In this document: piece after piece, positions 46,819 through 59,972 of the stretch
How positions within the stretch are numbered: the stretch's first letter is position 1
Layout: every line of letters starts with the position of its first letter
From: Dryococelus australis
Taxonomy: Eukaryota; Arthropoda; Insecta; Phasmatodea; Phasmatidae
Assembly: GCA_029891345.1 (NCBI GenBank)
Contig: CM057002.1
Coordinates: forward strand, 63,478,777 to 63,542,776
Direction: 5' to 3'
DNA: 64,000 nt
The notes under the pieces: generated by a model
Seen by the model: the letters and a program-made list of their open reading frames with translations, nothing else
Databases searched by the model: none
What the model was told of the DNA's origin: nothing
Position numbers and translations under genes: made by a program

Positions 46819-49800
46819 TACCCATATACTACTATAAATACTATACTGTATTATGATATATGAAATATACTCAAATGCAATTACAAAGAAATCCTTATAC
46901 ATCGCACGTGTGAAATGTACGGTTTTAATAGTAGTTTTCTCCAGCAACAATAACAACTACTGAAAGTATATTTGGTTTTTAGGCGTGTTGCCTATCATAG
47001 CAATTTTCAGAAGTGACGTCTTATAAACTTCTTTCAGATTAAAACTGAGTTTATACTGTGCCAAATATGAAAATCGCTATCAGAAAATACTCCTTTAACG
47101 ATCATTTACATAAGCTAACTGAATGTCAGAAGGCAAGGGGCAGTCATTTCCTCTGGAATATAGAGTAAAACGACATATAATAAGTCACGTTCACAGCTAC
47201 CAAATTGTGGAACTACACAAAAGAGTTTACCAAACCCTTAGGAGACAGGAGAAAGTGCGAACAATTTAAATATGAGAATTGTTTTGGACTCACCCAGTGA
47301 TTCCGATATAAAATCGGACGGTTTATCTGATTTCACCAAATGTCTGGCATTAAGATGAATTTGAGCAGATGTTTCTCCATTCTTTAAGGTTCATTCCTGT
47401 CAGTAATATTCCAAGCCAGTTCCGACGCCATCTACTTTCTCGAATAGTACGTACCTGCAACAGTAACACGTATAGCTACAAAAAAAAACCAAGAAACTCT
47501 ATGTTTCTTAACTATAAAATATTACATTTGGGATCTACATCGAGATGCCATACATACATCCATGCCAAAGTTTACAGTTGCAGCAGAGTACATGAAATTG
47601 TTGTACTGTACCATCTACTATAAAATTGTGAGACATCTATTATAATTAGAACATAGGTCACCTTTGTCATGTACTTATAAAGCTACGATCTGCATTCTGT
47701 TGATCTATATTAATAACTGGCACCACAATATATCCGAGAATTCCAAAATCTGTACTGGGGTTTTTTTAACAGTATATTTGCACCGCGTGCGTTAAACATT
47801 GTACCAGGCGAATTATTTACTGACGATAATAGATGTTTTACACCACGACTGCAAACGCTAATAATACTGTGGCAGACAACTAACACGAAGGCGTATATTG
47901 CAAAGATACTCAACTCCAAAGGAACAAATAGGTAACTCACTCGAAATCTGACGAAAATATCATACCACATATTGGATTGAGATAATAGCGCTGTGGTGAC
48001 TTCACAACATCTACCGAATACTAAAATTCTGACTAATCATTGAAACACACGACGATTTTCAAACCAAGATTTAATAATATGAAATTGAGGTTAGGTAGTA
48101 AAGTAATTTGTTTAATTTATATGTAAATTTATAAATAAATATAATCTGTGCTACCCTTAAAATATTTGCTTAGTTCTAGGGGAAAATAAAATTAAGAGAA
48201 CCTGAAATAAATTTTAAAAATGAAAACTGTACCGTGTGATGTTAGTTCAATCTCGTTGGCGCGCGAAAATGCAACACACATTTTAAAATTAAAAATTACT
48301 TTAAAAAAAGTAATATTTATTTAAGATTTTAAAGTAATTTTCTTAGTTCGCCTGTATCTTTCCAAATAATTTGTCTTTTGCTATTGTAAAAGTTCCAAAA
48401 CTTGACAATTTACTTAGCCCGGGAAAGCTAGTATTAACATTCTACACGCGGCCTCTTGGTCGGAGTACATTATGCAATGAAAATAACCGAGTGTGAAAAA
48501 AAAAGCTTAATAAAAAAAATCGCATTTTAGAAAGTAAATGAGGCGAGGACATATCAGGTATGAGTGCGAAATTAATTTATCCGTACGGCGTTATTAATGG
48601 AGTCATACGGCATCGAAATTGTATTCAATCGCATTTTTTTAAATAATTTCAAAACTAATTAAAGTGCACCGATGCCTCTTCTTAGGCATGCCTGGTCACT
48701 TTCCTATCCTGGGCGCATAGACACTACCCTAACCATTAGTATGGTTTTGCTATTTTGCAAGATTAATCGCTGTAAAAATTTTGGCAATTCAAAACCTTTT
48801 GAATGAGCGATAAAGGATCAATCTTTACCAACCACCTCGGAAACAGGAAGAAAATTGAATCAAAAGACGTCACGAACAAAAAGGGAAAAACTGTCGCGAA
48901 TCTGGATGTAAACGCAACCAAATATTTACAGCAAAATTGAAAAGAAAACAACTGACATAAAAGAAATGGATAAATTATTTGATAATGCAAAGAAAAATGT
49001 TTAGAATGTATAATAAATAATTTTAAATTCTGATAACTTAAATAATTTTACACTACTAGTAGTGTAATTAAATTTTCACATTCATGCTCAGATCATTAAA
49101 CTACGAAGAAGCAATTTACAGTTATATAAAATAAAAATTAATAAATAAACAAAGTAATTGACGTCACCCAAAAGAAGATAAAAAAAATAAATAAGCTTAT
49201 GTAGTACTCTAGCCGGTACGGTACACATCAAATGTTCGCCAAATCGTTTATAAAATATAGTGAAAAAACGGACAAAAGCACGCATGCACACATAGATGCA
49301 CAAAATAACGCGAAAATTCATAACTCACAGACACAGAGGCAGGAATATGATCTCGTGTGCCATCTTCCCCTCTGAAAAAGTGGGCGAACAAAGCCCATTC
49401 ACAGTGTCACAAAGCGGATCAGAGCCCCGAGTGCTATCGCATAAAGGAACTTCCACGTCATCTCGTTGCTGTGTACGTATACTTAATCCGAGGCGGGACT
49501 AACCGAGCCAGGAAGTCTTTCAAAGCTCCTTTTCAAGCGCCGAACAGCCCGGTAATCCTCGCTCTATCCACCTCTAAAGGTCGAGCCATCTTTCAGCCGG
49601 CGCTTTTGTGAACTGGAGAACGTGGCGTCTCTTGCAGGTGTGAGCGAGCAGCTGTGGTCACTCGCCGTCACTCAAAGCAACCAGAATGAAAACGAAAGGA
49701 TTTACAAAATACTTAACATGGCGTTCGCTTTACGATTACGGTTATGTCGTGATTTTATTGCGCAATTTTTTGGGCAAAACTCGGACGATATCAGTAGAGA

Positions 49801-50335
49801 CCTGCAAATCTCGCGTTATTACTTGGGGACACATTAAACTTCAACCACATGTAGTTTTGTAATAAGTTTGTCATAGTACCATACTCTATTAGTAGGGGTA
49901 GTGAAATTTCGCGAAAAGATTTCAAGACCAGCTATATTTCAAAACACTGTAGGTTCATTTACCTATCTTCATTGGCTGAATTCATTTCTGACACGTGTTA
50001 CATGTCGCACGAATCTCGTAGGAGCCGTGCCGACGTAGTCGAATTCTGATTGGCCCGTTCAAATATGAAAACGCCTTCTCAAGCAGACAGCAACCAACGG
50101 CAACAGACAAACTGTTTTTGGATGATTACAGTATTGAAGACTACCGTGTTCTCATTTTTTTTTTTTTTTTTTTTTCGCGAAAAGTCACTAGCTCTATCTG
50201 TTTGACACGCCCTGGGTAACTCTACGCCAGTAAACGAACGCGCGACAATTGTGCAGTCCAATCACGTGCGGTCCAGTCAGAAAGAGAGTCACTTCAAATC
50301 TATGTGGCAGCCAATGAAGAAACTACGCCGGTTCG
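46819..50335. other. Non-coding stretch
   Basis: No gene recognised. ORFs at 49,296-49,502 and 49,622-49,837 are open but motif-free; the region 49,340-49,640 is more GC-rich than its surroundings. A run of about 24 T lies at 50,155-50,175. Confidence 0.4.
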
Positions 50336-50337
50336 AG

Positions 50338-50346
50338 TATATATAG
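50338..50346 (+). promoter_or_regulatory. TATA box upstream of the hAT gene
   Basis: GTATATATAG lies about 170 bases before an ATG at 50,512 and is preceded by CCAATGAAG. The ATG (MNRGKRISQQE) ends at a GTAAGT donor-like site at 50,545, and an AG acceptor-like site after a T-rich tract lies at 50,888. The phases do not join cleanly, so the first exon is only a suggestion. Confidence 0.35.
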
Positions 50347-50894
50347 CGCTGTGAATTTTAGCCAGATGCCAAACAATAACGTGAATTTTGCAGGTCTCTA
50401 AATATCAGCTATAAAATAATAGTGACTAAAGTGTTAGAATACAGTAAATATCTGGATTGGCCCTATTTGTGGGGGGCGTAAAGCCAGTTCGGGGAAGAAC
50501 AAGGTTCAAAGATGAACAGAGGAAAACGCATTAGCCAACAGGAAGTAAGTTTCCGCGAAAGTCTCTGCAAGCTTAATGATTTCACGCCGTGCATACAACT
50601 GTACAGCTGCAGTAATCACTGGAACAAAAAAACATGCAAATGAAACATTACAAACAAAAGTAAAATTCTATTATCATCTTCTTAACTGCTTATAACATTG
50701 TAGCGAGCGTCAGATTTAAAACACTTCACCTTGGCCGTAACTAAAACTGAATACTATGTAAAAATATTTTCACATTAATTCCTTCAGTAATTTTGAACTT
50801 AGCAGTAAATTCGGAAGGGTAAGGCAAATATAAAATTGGTTTTATAGTTTGTGGCAGCACACAACTATTTGCTTTCATCTTATCTCAGATCTAG

Positions 50895-53416
50895 CCTCAA
50901 ATATTCAGCCTGTACCTCCTCCTGAAACTACCCATGACAAGATTAAAGCAGTCTGAGAAGTCCAGTCTGTACTTTCTGAAACTAGCCATGGTGATGGTTG
51001 TGCTGTCACATGCGCTCAGTACATAATTACTGAAACAACACATGATGATGCAGTCTCAGATGTTCTTCAGCCTCAATACACACATAATCATGCAGTTTCA
51101 GATGTCCTCCAGCCTCAAATTACACATGATGCTGCCTCGTCTGTCCTCCAACTTCAAACTACATTATGATGCAGACTCTGATGTCCTCCAGCCCATACCT
51201 TCTCAAACTACACATTGTGATGGCGGTACAGTCTCAGGTATCCTGCCACACTGCCCAAATTTGATCATACTGAGTATGTCGATAAGCCACATCAGCCATC
51301 CAATATTCAACCATGGTATCAAGGCGGAAGGAAGTACAATTTCCAACATCATTGGTATGCATATTACCCTTGGCTCCATTTTGAAGTGCAGGGTGAGAAA
51401 CTATTTTGGTTTTTCTGTACAAAAGCTCAAAACATGACTCTAGTTGCCCATGAATCAAATCACGACATTTCACTAACTTCCGAGGGATATATGAATTGGA
51501 AAAAAGCAGTTAACAAGTTTAAAAAACACGATGCTTCCTCTCGTCACAAAGAATAAGTTGTGAAGTTGACTGCTCTGAAAAAAGGTGCACCAATAATCTC
51601 GCTTATTTCACAAGTCAGGTATGATCAGGTCAACAACTGCAATGTTTTGAAAGCAATAATCACTTCGGCTTTGTTTTTAGCACGTCAGGGACTAGCCTTT
51701 CGGGCTAACATAAGGGATGAAGGTAATTTCTGTAAACTTATTTTGTTGACTGAAAATGACATTCCAGAACTTGAAAATTTCACACAGAATAAAAAATCGT
51801 TCACTTCAAGTGATATACAAAATGAAATCCTAAAAATTGCTTCTCATGAAATATTACGCAACATTGTTGACACAATTGAAACGAGAGGAGAGTTTTCCTT
51901 AATAATTGACGAATCAAGTGGCAAAGAACAAGTGTCAATACATATTAGAAGTGTGGATCATGAAACATTCAATATAGATGAGTTTGTCATTGGGTTATAT
52001 GAAACAGCATCAATGACTGGAGAATCCTTGTTGAATGTGATAAAAGATGCATTGCTTCGTCTGGACGTGAACTTAGATAAATAACGTGGGCAATGTTACG
52101 ATGGAAGCTCCAACATGGCTGTTGCAAAAATGGGAGTTAAATCTAGAATGTTAGCTGCGCAACCTCTAGCATTATATATTCATTGCGCTGCACATGCTCT
52201 CAATGTAGCATTACAAGGTTCGTTCAAATCATTCCCCTTGATTCGGAACTGTTTGCAGTGGGTGAATGACATTGGGGTGATTGTAAGAGACTCTCCCAAG
52301 CGACGCGCAGTGTTTTTTTAAATCGCAACAGGTCCCAATTTGACTAGTTCTGGCCCACGACCACTCTGCCCAACTCGTTGGACTGTGCGAGAAGCACCCT
52401 TGTCAGGTGTTTTTAAATTGTATCCAGCTGTGCTGGATTTTCTAGACACCTTAGCTTATGATCGTAGTTATAATGGCCCTAAAGCAAGGGGTTTTCTAAA
52501 TCGAATTTCGCAAGGAAATGTCTTTTTTTGACATTAAGATAATCCAAGTGGTGTTTTCATCGACTCAGAACCTTAGTAACACTTTGCAAAGTAAAACCCA
52601 GATAGTTGCTGGTGCTAAGGAAGCTTACAATGTAGCAATACAGTGTCTAGAAAGTAAGAGATTGGATATTGCATTTGATGGTGTTTGGGATGAGGATGAA
52701 CAAAAGATTAAAGAAATGGATCTTTCAAAACCCACACTGTCAAGAACGAGAACACTTCCAAAGAGGTCAGAGCACGCCCAAAATCTGGCTGCTGATCACA
52801 AGTTTGAGTCAGTCAAACAATACTACAGAAAAATGTACTATGGGTTTCTAGATAATATTATTAATGAGATAGAAGATAGGTGTGAGCAGCCTGGATTTGA
52901 GAAATACCTCCACTTGGCTCCTGGATCATTGGATGAGCCAATCTTGACAAACAATATCTGAATGTGGAATTGATGTGGCTAAGCTTAAACAAGAAAAGGA
53001 ATTTATCCCACAGTTGATTCAAACTCCAAAAAAGTGTACAAGACTATGTTAATGGTTTCAAACAAATGCATCCAGAAACAATGAACCTATTTCCCCAATT
53101 ACATGTTCTCCTAAGATTGCTACTGGTGGTTCCAGCTACATATTCTACAGCTGAACGGTCGTTTTCAATACTACGCAGAATAAAAATGTACCTTCGGTCA
53201 ACCATGACACAAAAACGCTTGAATCATATGTGTGTTATCACCAGTTACCGAGAATTACTTGAAGCTACGAACATAAACAAAATTATGAGTGGATTTATTA
53301 ATGCTAATTCGCACAGGTGCCAAGTGTTTGGAAAAGTAGAGGCGCGACAGTGGTTCTCATATTGTACGTACAGAAACAAAACAAAAAATACTGTCTATGT
53401 GTTATCTACCAAGTAA
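50895..53416 (+). pseudogene. DUF4371/ZMYM1-like hAT transposase, decayed
   Basis: hAT-superfamily transposase of the type annotated as zinc finger MYM-type 1-like. Order: an N-terminal region with 42-48-bp tandem repeats encoding THDDAVSDVLQPQ variants (50,900-51,240); a TTF-like zinc finger region (QPWYQGGRKYNFQHHWY, FWFFCTKAQ; 51,308-51,480); the DUF4371 region (ARQGLAFRANIRDEGNF, FSLIIDESSGKEQVSIHIR; 51,560-52,084); the RNase H-like part (RGQCYDGSSNM, HCAAHALNVALQ, RPLCPTRWTVRE; to 52,531); and the hAT dimerisation tail (ATYSTAERSFSILRRIK; 53,066-53,416). One frame is kept from 50,900 to 52,531 with stops near 50,955, 51,165, 51,553, 52,082 and 52,319. Residues 52,518-52,961 are in another frame. 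Confidence 0.85.
50990..51240 (+). repeat. Tandem repeats within the hAT gene
   Basis: Four to five imperfect units containing GATGTCCTCCAGCCTCAAAC and ACACATGATGATGCAGTCTC. They are in frame where they encode a THDDAVSDVLQPQ-like repeat in the N-terminal region of the hAT protein. Confidence 0.8.
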
Positions 53417-54995
53417 TTGGTTACTCATTATAAATTAATTTTCCTTAATCAATAATTGTTGTGATTTAAAGATGTTGGGATCATGCAAGTTCTGAAGTGT
53501 GTGTTTCATTTTATTATGTTACATCTACATGAGTCGGCCTATGTGGTCATCATTAACTACATTTCTTTTTCAGATACTTAGGTACTGTTGATTAAGACAT
53601 AAAATATTCCAATTAAAATTTCAAGTTAAATTCTCATATTTTTAGAAAAATGTTATGCCCTATTGCCCCCCCCCCCCCCCCCACGACCAGAATGCAGGGG
53701 GGAGGCAATGCCCCTCCCCCCTTAGTTCTGGTACCACTTTCGTACTGTATTTTTCACTTTCATCTAAAATTCGGTTTCCATTTACATTACACTATCGATT
53801 AAACGTTTCACAATACAAAGTACTACATGAAATTAAACTGCACGATTAAATGAGTCAATTAACTGAGTAAGCATTTTCCGCTTATCCACGCAGTTATTTG
53901 TTTCTCCCAACTAAATTTTTTATTAAACAGAAGTTATGATACACCGAATTGTCATATAAATTTTATGAATTATTTTATCTTTCAGTTACTTTTTTCTCTA
54001 TAAAAGCGATTTCATATTGTTGGTTACGTGTTTTGTATTCGTATACGTAACTTCAATATTACAATTATTATTAATATAAATGTTTTAGAGTTTACTTTTG
54101 TTCATAATTAGTCGACAGGATAAATAAAAAAAAAGGTGATTATATTACATATAGCTATTGAAAACGTTGCAGCTACCAAAACACTTGCTAGCAAACTTCC
54201 GTTGTATCTCGCCTACTAGCAGGTTCAATCCAGTTGGTGGTCGAGTGACTTTAAAAATTGACGCCCTAAAGCGGAATCGAACCCACCCCAACTGGTTGCG
54301 ATATTGTACTATGTTGCTAGGCTCGTAATTTAAAAACAGAAAAATTTTTTGATCATTTATTCTCTCTCTTATAGACCAAATGATGTAAACATATATTGAG
54401 TGCGACGTAGTATTTAAACTGGATGCTTGATAAGTCATGTTGACCATAAAATCATCTCAAATCATCATCTCATTATCCGTAAAAACCAGGCTACTAACAA
54501 GAATTCTGTAACAGTCGCGTATTTTCTTAATTTTTTTCCCTTTCTATACATTTCAAATGCTTCCATACTCCATCTATCTCTTCAAAAAATAATGTAATGC
54601 ATTTTACTACCGACGCTGCAACTTTTCCGTAATTTTGTGGAAACGTTCAGTAATTTGTTTTCTTAAATTCTCATACATAACTTCTATATGGCAAACCAAC
54701 ACAAGATGGCAACAAAGAAACGGCGCGTCAATCTCCAGCCGTTTAAATGAGTGGTTTCGGAGAAATACTGTGGTAAGTTTAGACGATTTTGCGCGCTCAT
54801 CGAGTGCCATCTTTCCATCGCTGGCTCTTCTTCCAGTACTGAGTTAAGAAATAAGCTTCGTCCGATGGCTTCAACACGTACTGCATGCGGCCCAGCAGCA
54901 GGACTTATCCTGATATATACTGTACATAACCTCCAGGATAGTCATGCAGTCATCTGTAGGGTACGTACCTTAACACAATAACAGGCAGTTAACAA
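53417..54995. other. Non-coding stretch
   Basis: A poly(C) run of about 17 lies at 53,666-53,682. An antisense tRNA-like patch (GGAATCGAACCCACCCC) lies near 54,270-54,320, perhaps a SINE fragment. No gene recognised; the hAT element's right terminus probably lies before 53,750 but was not identified. Confidence 0.4.
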
Positions 54996-55851
54996 TGTTA
55001 CGCACAATAGCTGGCACCACCTGCGAGCTCCCATTATACGTGATCCGGCTCTGCATTGGGGAAGAAGGGGGGGGGGGGTGACTCACCTCGATCCTCCCCC
55101 AGACAGAAGTGCTCGCTGCCTACACGCCCCCCCCTTTTTTCAGCAAGGGCAGCGAGGGAAAGATTGAAAGCGGTGAGACCTGGCTGGCGTCATAGCCCTC
55201 CTCCTCTCCTCCTGCTGCAGAAGCCGACAAATGTAGAGGAGGCGCAAGAATATTTTGAAAATTAGGACTCGGCGCAACTCAGGATTTAGCGAAATTTCTG
55301 GGTGATGGCCTGTGACCCTATAAATACTGCAGCGGTCCAACGGCCAGTAGTCTTAGTAGAAGCTATTTGGCTGAGTGCGGAGTGCGAAGTCAAGTGCGAG
55401 ACGACGGCGGACGCGGTGTTCGTGGTGAGAATGGACGAGAAGGCGTGAAGCCCGACGAGTGAAGCTACTGTGCGTGAGGGTACTCGGAGAGCTCTAGAAC
55501 AATGCAGATTGGCGGGACATGGAATTAACTGACGTGGGACTGAATGAACATGTAATACGGACTTTATTGTGAATATTGGAACTGTTAAATATGGACGTAT
55601 AATTTATAAGAATGCTTGAATATATTTTGATATACTGTCTATGGAGACTGATTTTTAATTATTTGACTATCGATTTATTTCAGGTAATTATAGATGCTAT
55701 TAATTAAAATTATTAATTGTAAACAGTAAGTGATAAATCGAGATAATTTTGTGTGTAGTTGTTGTAAATAAAATTAGAAAATTTTATTAATATCTCCATT
55801 GCTTAACGGACTTTGTTTAGCTCACTGACTTTTGAGAGAGAAATTGTAACA
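54996..55851 (+). mobile_element. Probable solo LTR (856 bp)
   Basis: It begins TGTTACGCAC and ends TTGTAACA, giving perfect 6-bp inverted ends TGTTAC/GTAACA. It has the expected internal order: a GC-rich promoter-like region, a TATA box (CTATAAATAC, 55,318-55,327) and a downstream polyadenylation signal (AATAAA near 55,767). No internal retrotransposon genes, primer-binding site or purine tract lie next to it, and the flanks do not show a clean duplication. Confidence 0.5.
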
Positions 55852-57700
55852 ATTATAACGAAAAAAAAAAATTTATCTTGTCTGCGATCAGTTAGACACG
55901 TTGGAGAAAAAGCTATTTATTTGAATCTTCCTCTTAGAAGCATACCTTCTAAAGTGAACACCGAATAGAGCAGTTACAGCAAAGTAATACTGGCAACGAA
56001 TTGGGAGGAATAACTCCAACGAATATCTTACCAACAGTGGTGTGTGGTGAACTGTTGCAAGGTAAGCTGGCGTTAGCTCTGTTCTGTACCCTGTTCGTGG
56101 CTTGCTAGTTTATATACACTTCGACCAGTCAAACCTAGCTCGACAGGTGACGTCACAGGATGTGTGTAATGGGTCCCTCTTGCTGCTCACTTGTGAGTGG
56201 TCGTGATACATTCAGCTTCCCCCAGGCCGCATACTGGCTCCTGCTGCGTGCACCGAGAATGTACAGGCATGAGCAAGCACCAGCTTACCTTGCAACACTT
56301 CGCCACACGCCACTGCGTACCAAAGTTGTAGCCTTTATATATATATATATATATATATATAAATGTATATGTGTGTATGTGTAAATTGAGACTGTCCTTA
56401 ACATTAAGGTTTTCTTCACCCAAACAAATTATTATGATGTAAATGTAAACTGCACTCCGAATCGCCAACTCTCGTAAATTCAGCACGGCAATAAAAATTA
56501 TATTACAACAATTTGTTAAGCGATGTAATAGTATTATTACGTTCCAGCAGGTGGTTAATTGAACCTACTTGTACTCGCCGATAGTTCTCGTGGACAAGAA
56601 CACGTTGTCTTTACAAATATTGTTCAAAGTTCGTAACGGAATTCCTTATGACACCGTTAAATTTTATAGAAGTATTTGAATTAATCCACCTTAATTTCGG
56701 TGAGAAGATATCAACAGTAGCTATCACCTATTATATAAGCATTCATTTGGTAACTTCGTTATATTTATGGCTACTTATTAATAACAATTCTTAATATTTG
56801 TATTCCTTCAAAACAGTTTATGTGCTTTCGATATAATCTTTTAGCACTAGGATGAGTGAGGAAGGCGAAAAAGGGGGGGGGGGGGTGGTATACCAAGTTT
56901 TCTTTCTGTGCCAAGTTAGCTGAAGTATTACTAGGATTTATATTTGAAAGAAGTACAGTAAATGCGGATTTGTTTCCATGATAGCTCTAAGATACATACC
57001 GACCAACATGCTCAATATTTTGACGTAAGTAGTAACATTGTAGATGTACTGGAAAGTGTCTCTTATTTTATAATAAATAGTTTCTTGAACACAACGCACA
57101 CCAATTATAACAAGAGCATCCGATATAGCTTCCAGCATTTAATCCTGGTTAAATGCTGAATGTCAATGATGTTTATAAAATAATGGTTCGGTTTGCTTAA
57201 TCTTTAAGCTATGTCCCTATTTCCGTTCTTAAATAAATAAAGAGCGCAGTAATATGCTTATAAACTGTAATTTAGGGAGTAATTTCTGTGCGATATTGTC
57301 TCTGTACTCACGTACAGCCCTAGCAGGGCAAGTATTTCAGGCTAGCGAGAGAATAAAGGTGATTCTAAAGTGGCAAGAATTATGACAGAATGTCACGGCC
57401 AGAGATCACTGTCATTCGATAGAAAATTTAAGCACCGTTAATGTTGGAATGGGTATATAAACATTTTCACAGTCTTTATTTGCTGCCTTTCCTGTGAAAA
57501 ATCAAGTTACTCATTCGACCCAGTAATTTATTCTCTTGAGAACCGCTAGGCTGTCAGAAATGTGCTATACAAAATTTCGAGAGAAATTATGTTGGCATGA
57601 AGAACATTACCGATGATTCGCTGAACCTTTTTATTACCAATCTCAAGGAGATCTAGACGTCCACTGCAAACGGAAAAGTGATTATTTTTTTTTAAGAACA
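55852..57700. other. Non-coding stretch with a foldback and microsatellite
   Basis: It contains a foldback at 56,041-56,312, a (TA)n tract at 56,336-56,361 and a poly(G) run at 56,874-56,886. No gene recognised. Confidence 0.4.
56041..56312. mobile_element. Small inverted-repeat element (~272 bp)
   Basis: Arms of about 31 bp at 56,041-56,070 and 56,280-56,312 are inverted copies sharing TTGCAAGGTAAGCTGG. No coding capacity. Likely a MITE of a family seen only once in this window. Confidence 0.55.
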
Positions 57701-57709
57701 AACCCCAGC

Positions 57710-57916
57710 TCGCTTGGCCATTTTCCCACCCTTCCGCGGCCAGATTCCGCACGGACCGAGCTCAAAGGCGAGTCACGTGAAAGCGCGCACGGGGCGGAAA
57801 AATAAAATAGCTTCCTCTGTGCTCCCGCCGCGATTCTGTTTGTCCGGGGTGTGGGCCACCTGCGCGCTCCTGCCGGAGTGGACGCGAACTAGTTAGTTTT
57901 CCCCCGGGGTCCGGGG

Positions 57917-57951
<35 letters not shown>

Positions 57952-58380
57952 CACACACACACACACACACTGTCTCTCTTTCTCTACCCATTTCCACCCA
58001 ACGCTCACACACACACACACACATGCACACACACATAATCTCTCTGTGTGTGTGTGTGCAGTGTTGACAAGGCCTGCTCCGCGCACCCTCCCAGGAAACA
58101 CGACCCATCAAACATTAACACTCCTCTCCGAGCACGAGTTGAGGTCTCCGCGGACTTGACACGCCTACGCCCTAGTAGTTGCTCCAGCTCGGGCCGACGG
58201 ACCACCATCAACAACTACTCTGGATCACGTGCTATACACTACACAGGCCTGATTCGACCGTACGACGTCATTTACATACATAACGCTGGCTTGCAGCGAC
58301 GGACGTGCATTGTGTGCCACTGCCAGGTACCGGCGATAACTGTTTGTAGAGCGGAGGTATCACCGACTGAAGCCTCATAT
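57710..58380. promoter_or_regulatory. GC- and CpG-rich block with microsatellites, possible promoter or first exon
   Basis: The 57,710-57,900 and 58,070-58,350 segments are strikingly GC-rich for this window and contain GTCACGTGA-type E-boxes. They enclose (CT)n at 57,919-57,948 and (CA)n/(GT)n tracts at 57,951-58,061. The open frame at 58,048-58,401 has no known domain. This may be a host promoter or untranslated exon, but no coding evidence supports it. Confidence 0.25.
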
Positions 58381-58381
58381 A

Positions 58382-58793
58382 GGCTATCCACGGTACAGTG
58401 AGCACTTTTGAAAGCCCTGCTCAAGATCTACTTCTATGCCCGTCTTCCGCCTCATGTAAGAATAACATTGCCATGGGCCTCATCACTTTATTCATGCGTC
58501 GGGCAAGTGAAACTGTGAAATTATTAGAAAAGTAAACACTTAACAAATACTCTCATATTTACACTTCGATGCATTAAAAAAAAAACAGGAAGGGAAATAA
58601 ATAATTTAAGTACTTACAAATAGTAACCTAACACTTTTTATTTGACTTAAAATACGGAACTACTTCCCATCCATCGTTTCCAACTTTACTGGACACATGT
58701 AATTTAAGACGCCCGTTATAATATATGCAAGTAGGAGCAGGGACATTTTTCTAAGGTTGATTTCAAAAGTGTTCACTTTGTCGTGAACAGTCT
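58382..58793 (+). mobile_element. Long MITE of the TTCACGGTAAAGTGAGCAC family (412 bp)
   Basis: An uninterrupted copy. Left end GGCTATCCACGGTACAGTGA; the right end, inverted, is GACTGTTCACGACAAAGTGA. The interior landmarks CTTCCGCCTCATGTAA, CTTTATTCATGCGTCGG and CCATCCATCGTTTCCAACTT are shared with the other long copies. Confidence 0.9.
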
Positions 58794-58799
58794 TTACAG

Positions 58800-59400
58800 A
58801 CGGGCATCCTTCTCGTACAAGAAGGTGTACACCTTTCGTGTTCAAAAGATGAGCAAGAAAGTGAAAACCCACTTGTATACAAGTCCCATGCGCATACTGT
58901 ACACACAGTATGAGCATACTGTACACACAGTACTAGTACTTGAATGTTGAAGTAAGCCATGGCATTTGGATCTGGGGTCTCTTTTTGGGTCTGTAGGAGT
59001 AATTTGTGTGTTGGCAATAGCGTCACGCAGGATAAACATCTCTGTTTTATACTCTCACATTAATACTGTCGGCGTAAATAAAAGTGCAGGAACTACATAA
59101 CTACAATACAAAAAGATTTTACAAACCAAATAAATCATTCATATGGAATTAAAATCTGTTTTCTACTCTCAAATTAACAATTTCAGCATTAATAAATGCG
59201 CGGGAACTAGATGGATGTATAAAACGCAAATGTAAACAAAGGACTTTCACAAGAAGGTGTCCGAAAGATAGGACAGTCTCTAAACGATTCTCCCTCGTAT
59301 GCTAGCTACTTGCATACAAGCTGGCCAATCACTCGCTAGTTGACTCGCACAAGAAGGTGTACACCTTCTTGTTGAAGAAAAATGTCCGTATGTTTCAGGC
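58800..59400. repeat. Palindrome-dense segment with short tandem duplications
   Basis: It contains a perfect 24-bp palindrome at 59,349-59,372 (half-site ACAAGAAGGTGT), an imperfect version at 58,817-58,841, a 14-bp palindrome ACTTGTATACAAGT at 58,871-58,884, and a 21-bp tandem duplication with TACTGTACACACAGTA (58,891-58,934). ORFs here are not convincing. Confidence 0.7.
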
Positions 59401-59972
59401 TTAAGGCTCGTTCTACAATGCACGGATGCGTGAGAAAAAGAACCCGGAACACGCAAACGAAACGAGCGGACGACTCGAGATGAATTTTAAGCTAATATAA
59501 ACTACACAAGAAACGTACAGTGCTGCAACTTACGAAATCAAAATACTCAGCTGTTACAAATTACTGATGTGGGTTTTATAATGTACACACCTCGTTTTGT
59601 ATAGTTTTGTAGTCTTTAACACTGCGTACATACTTCTGCAATACCATGTGCACGTGTATATTAAAACAACAAATGATAACAGCCACGGTATATCCAAGCA
59701 GTTATGGCCGTGTAGAGTACAATGGCCATGAAGACCAATGTCAGCAAATCAAATACCCGATTCCTATTGGATTCCAGGACACGGAAGAGAGTTGGGAGTT
59801 GCTCAGTTTTTTTTTTTACGTGTATCCGTACGTTATCCGCACCCGCATGCGTCCCATTGTAGAACGGGCGTAACGGGTGCAGCTGTACCGAGGGACCTAA
59901 GAGTAAGACTAGTTAACCAATACATGCTACCTGTCTTGTTTGTCACATCTGATAATGAATGAGCAAGTATAT

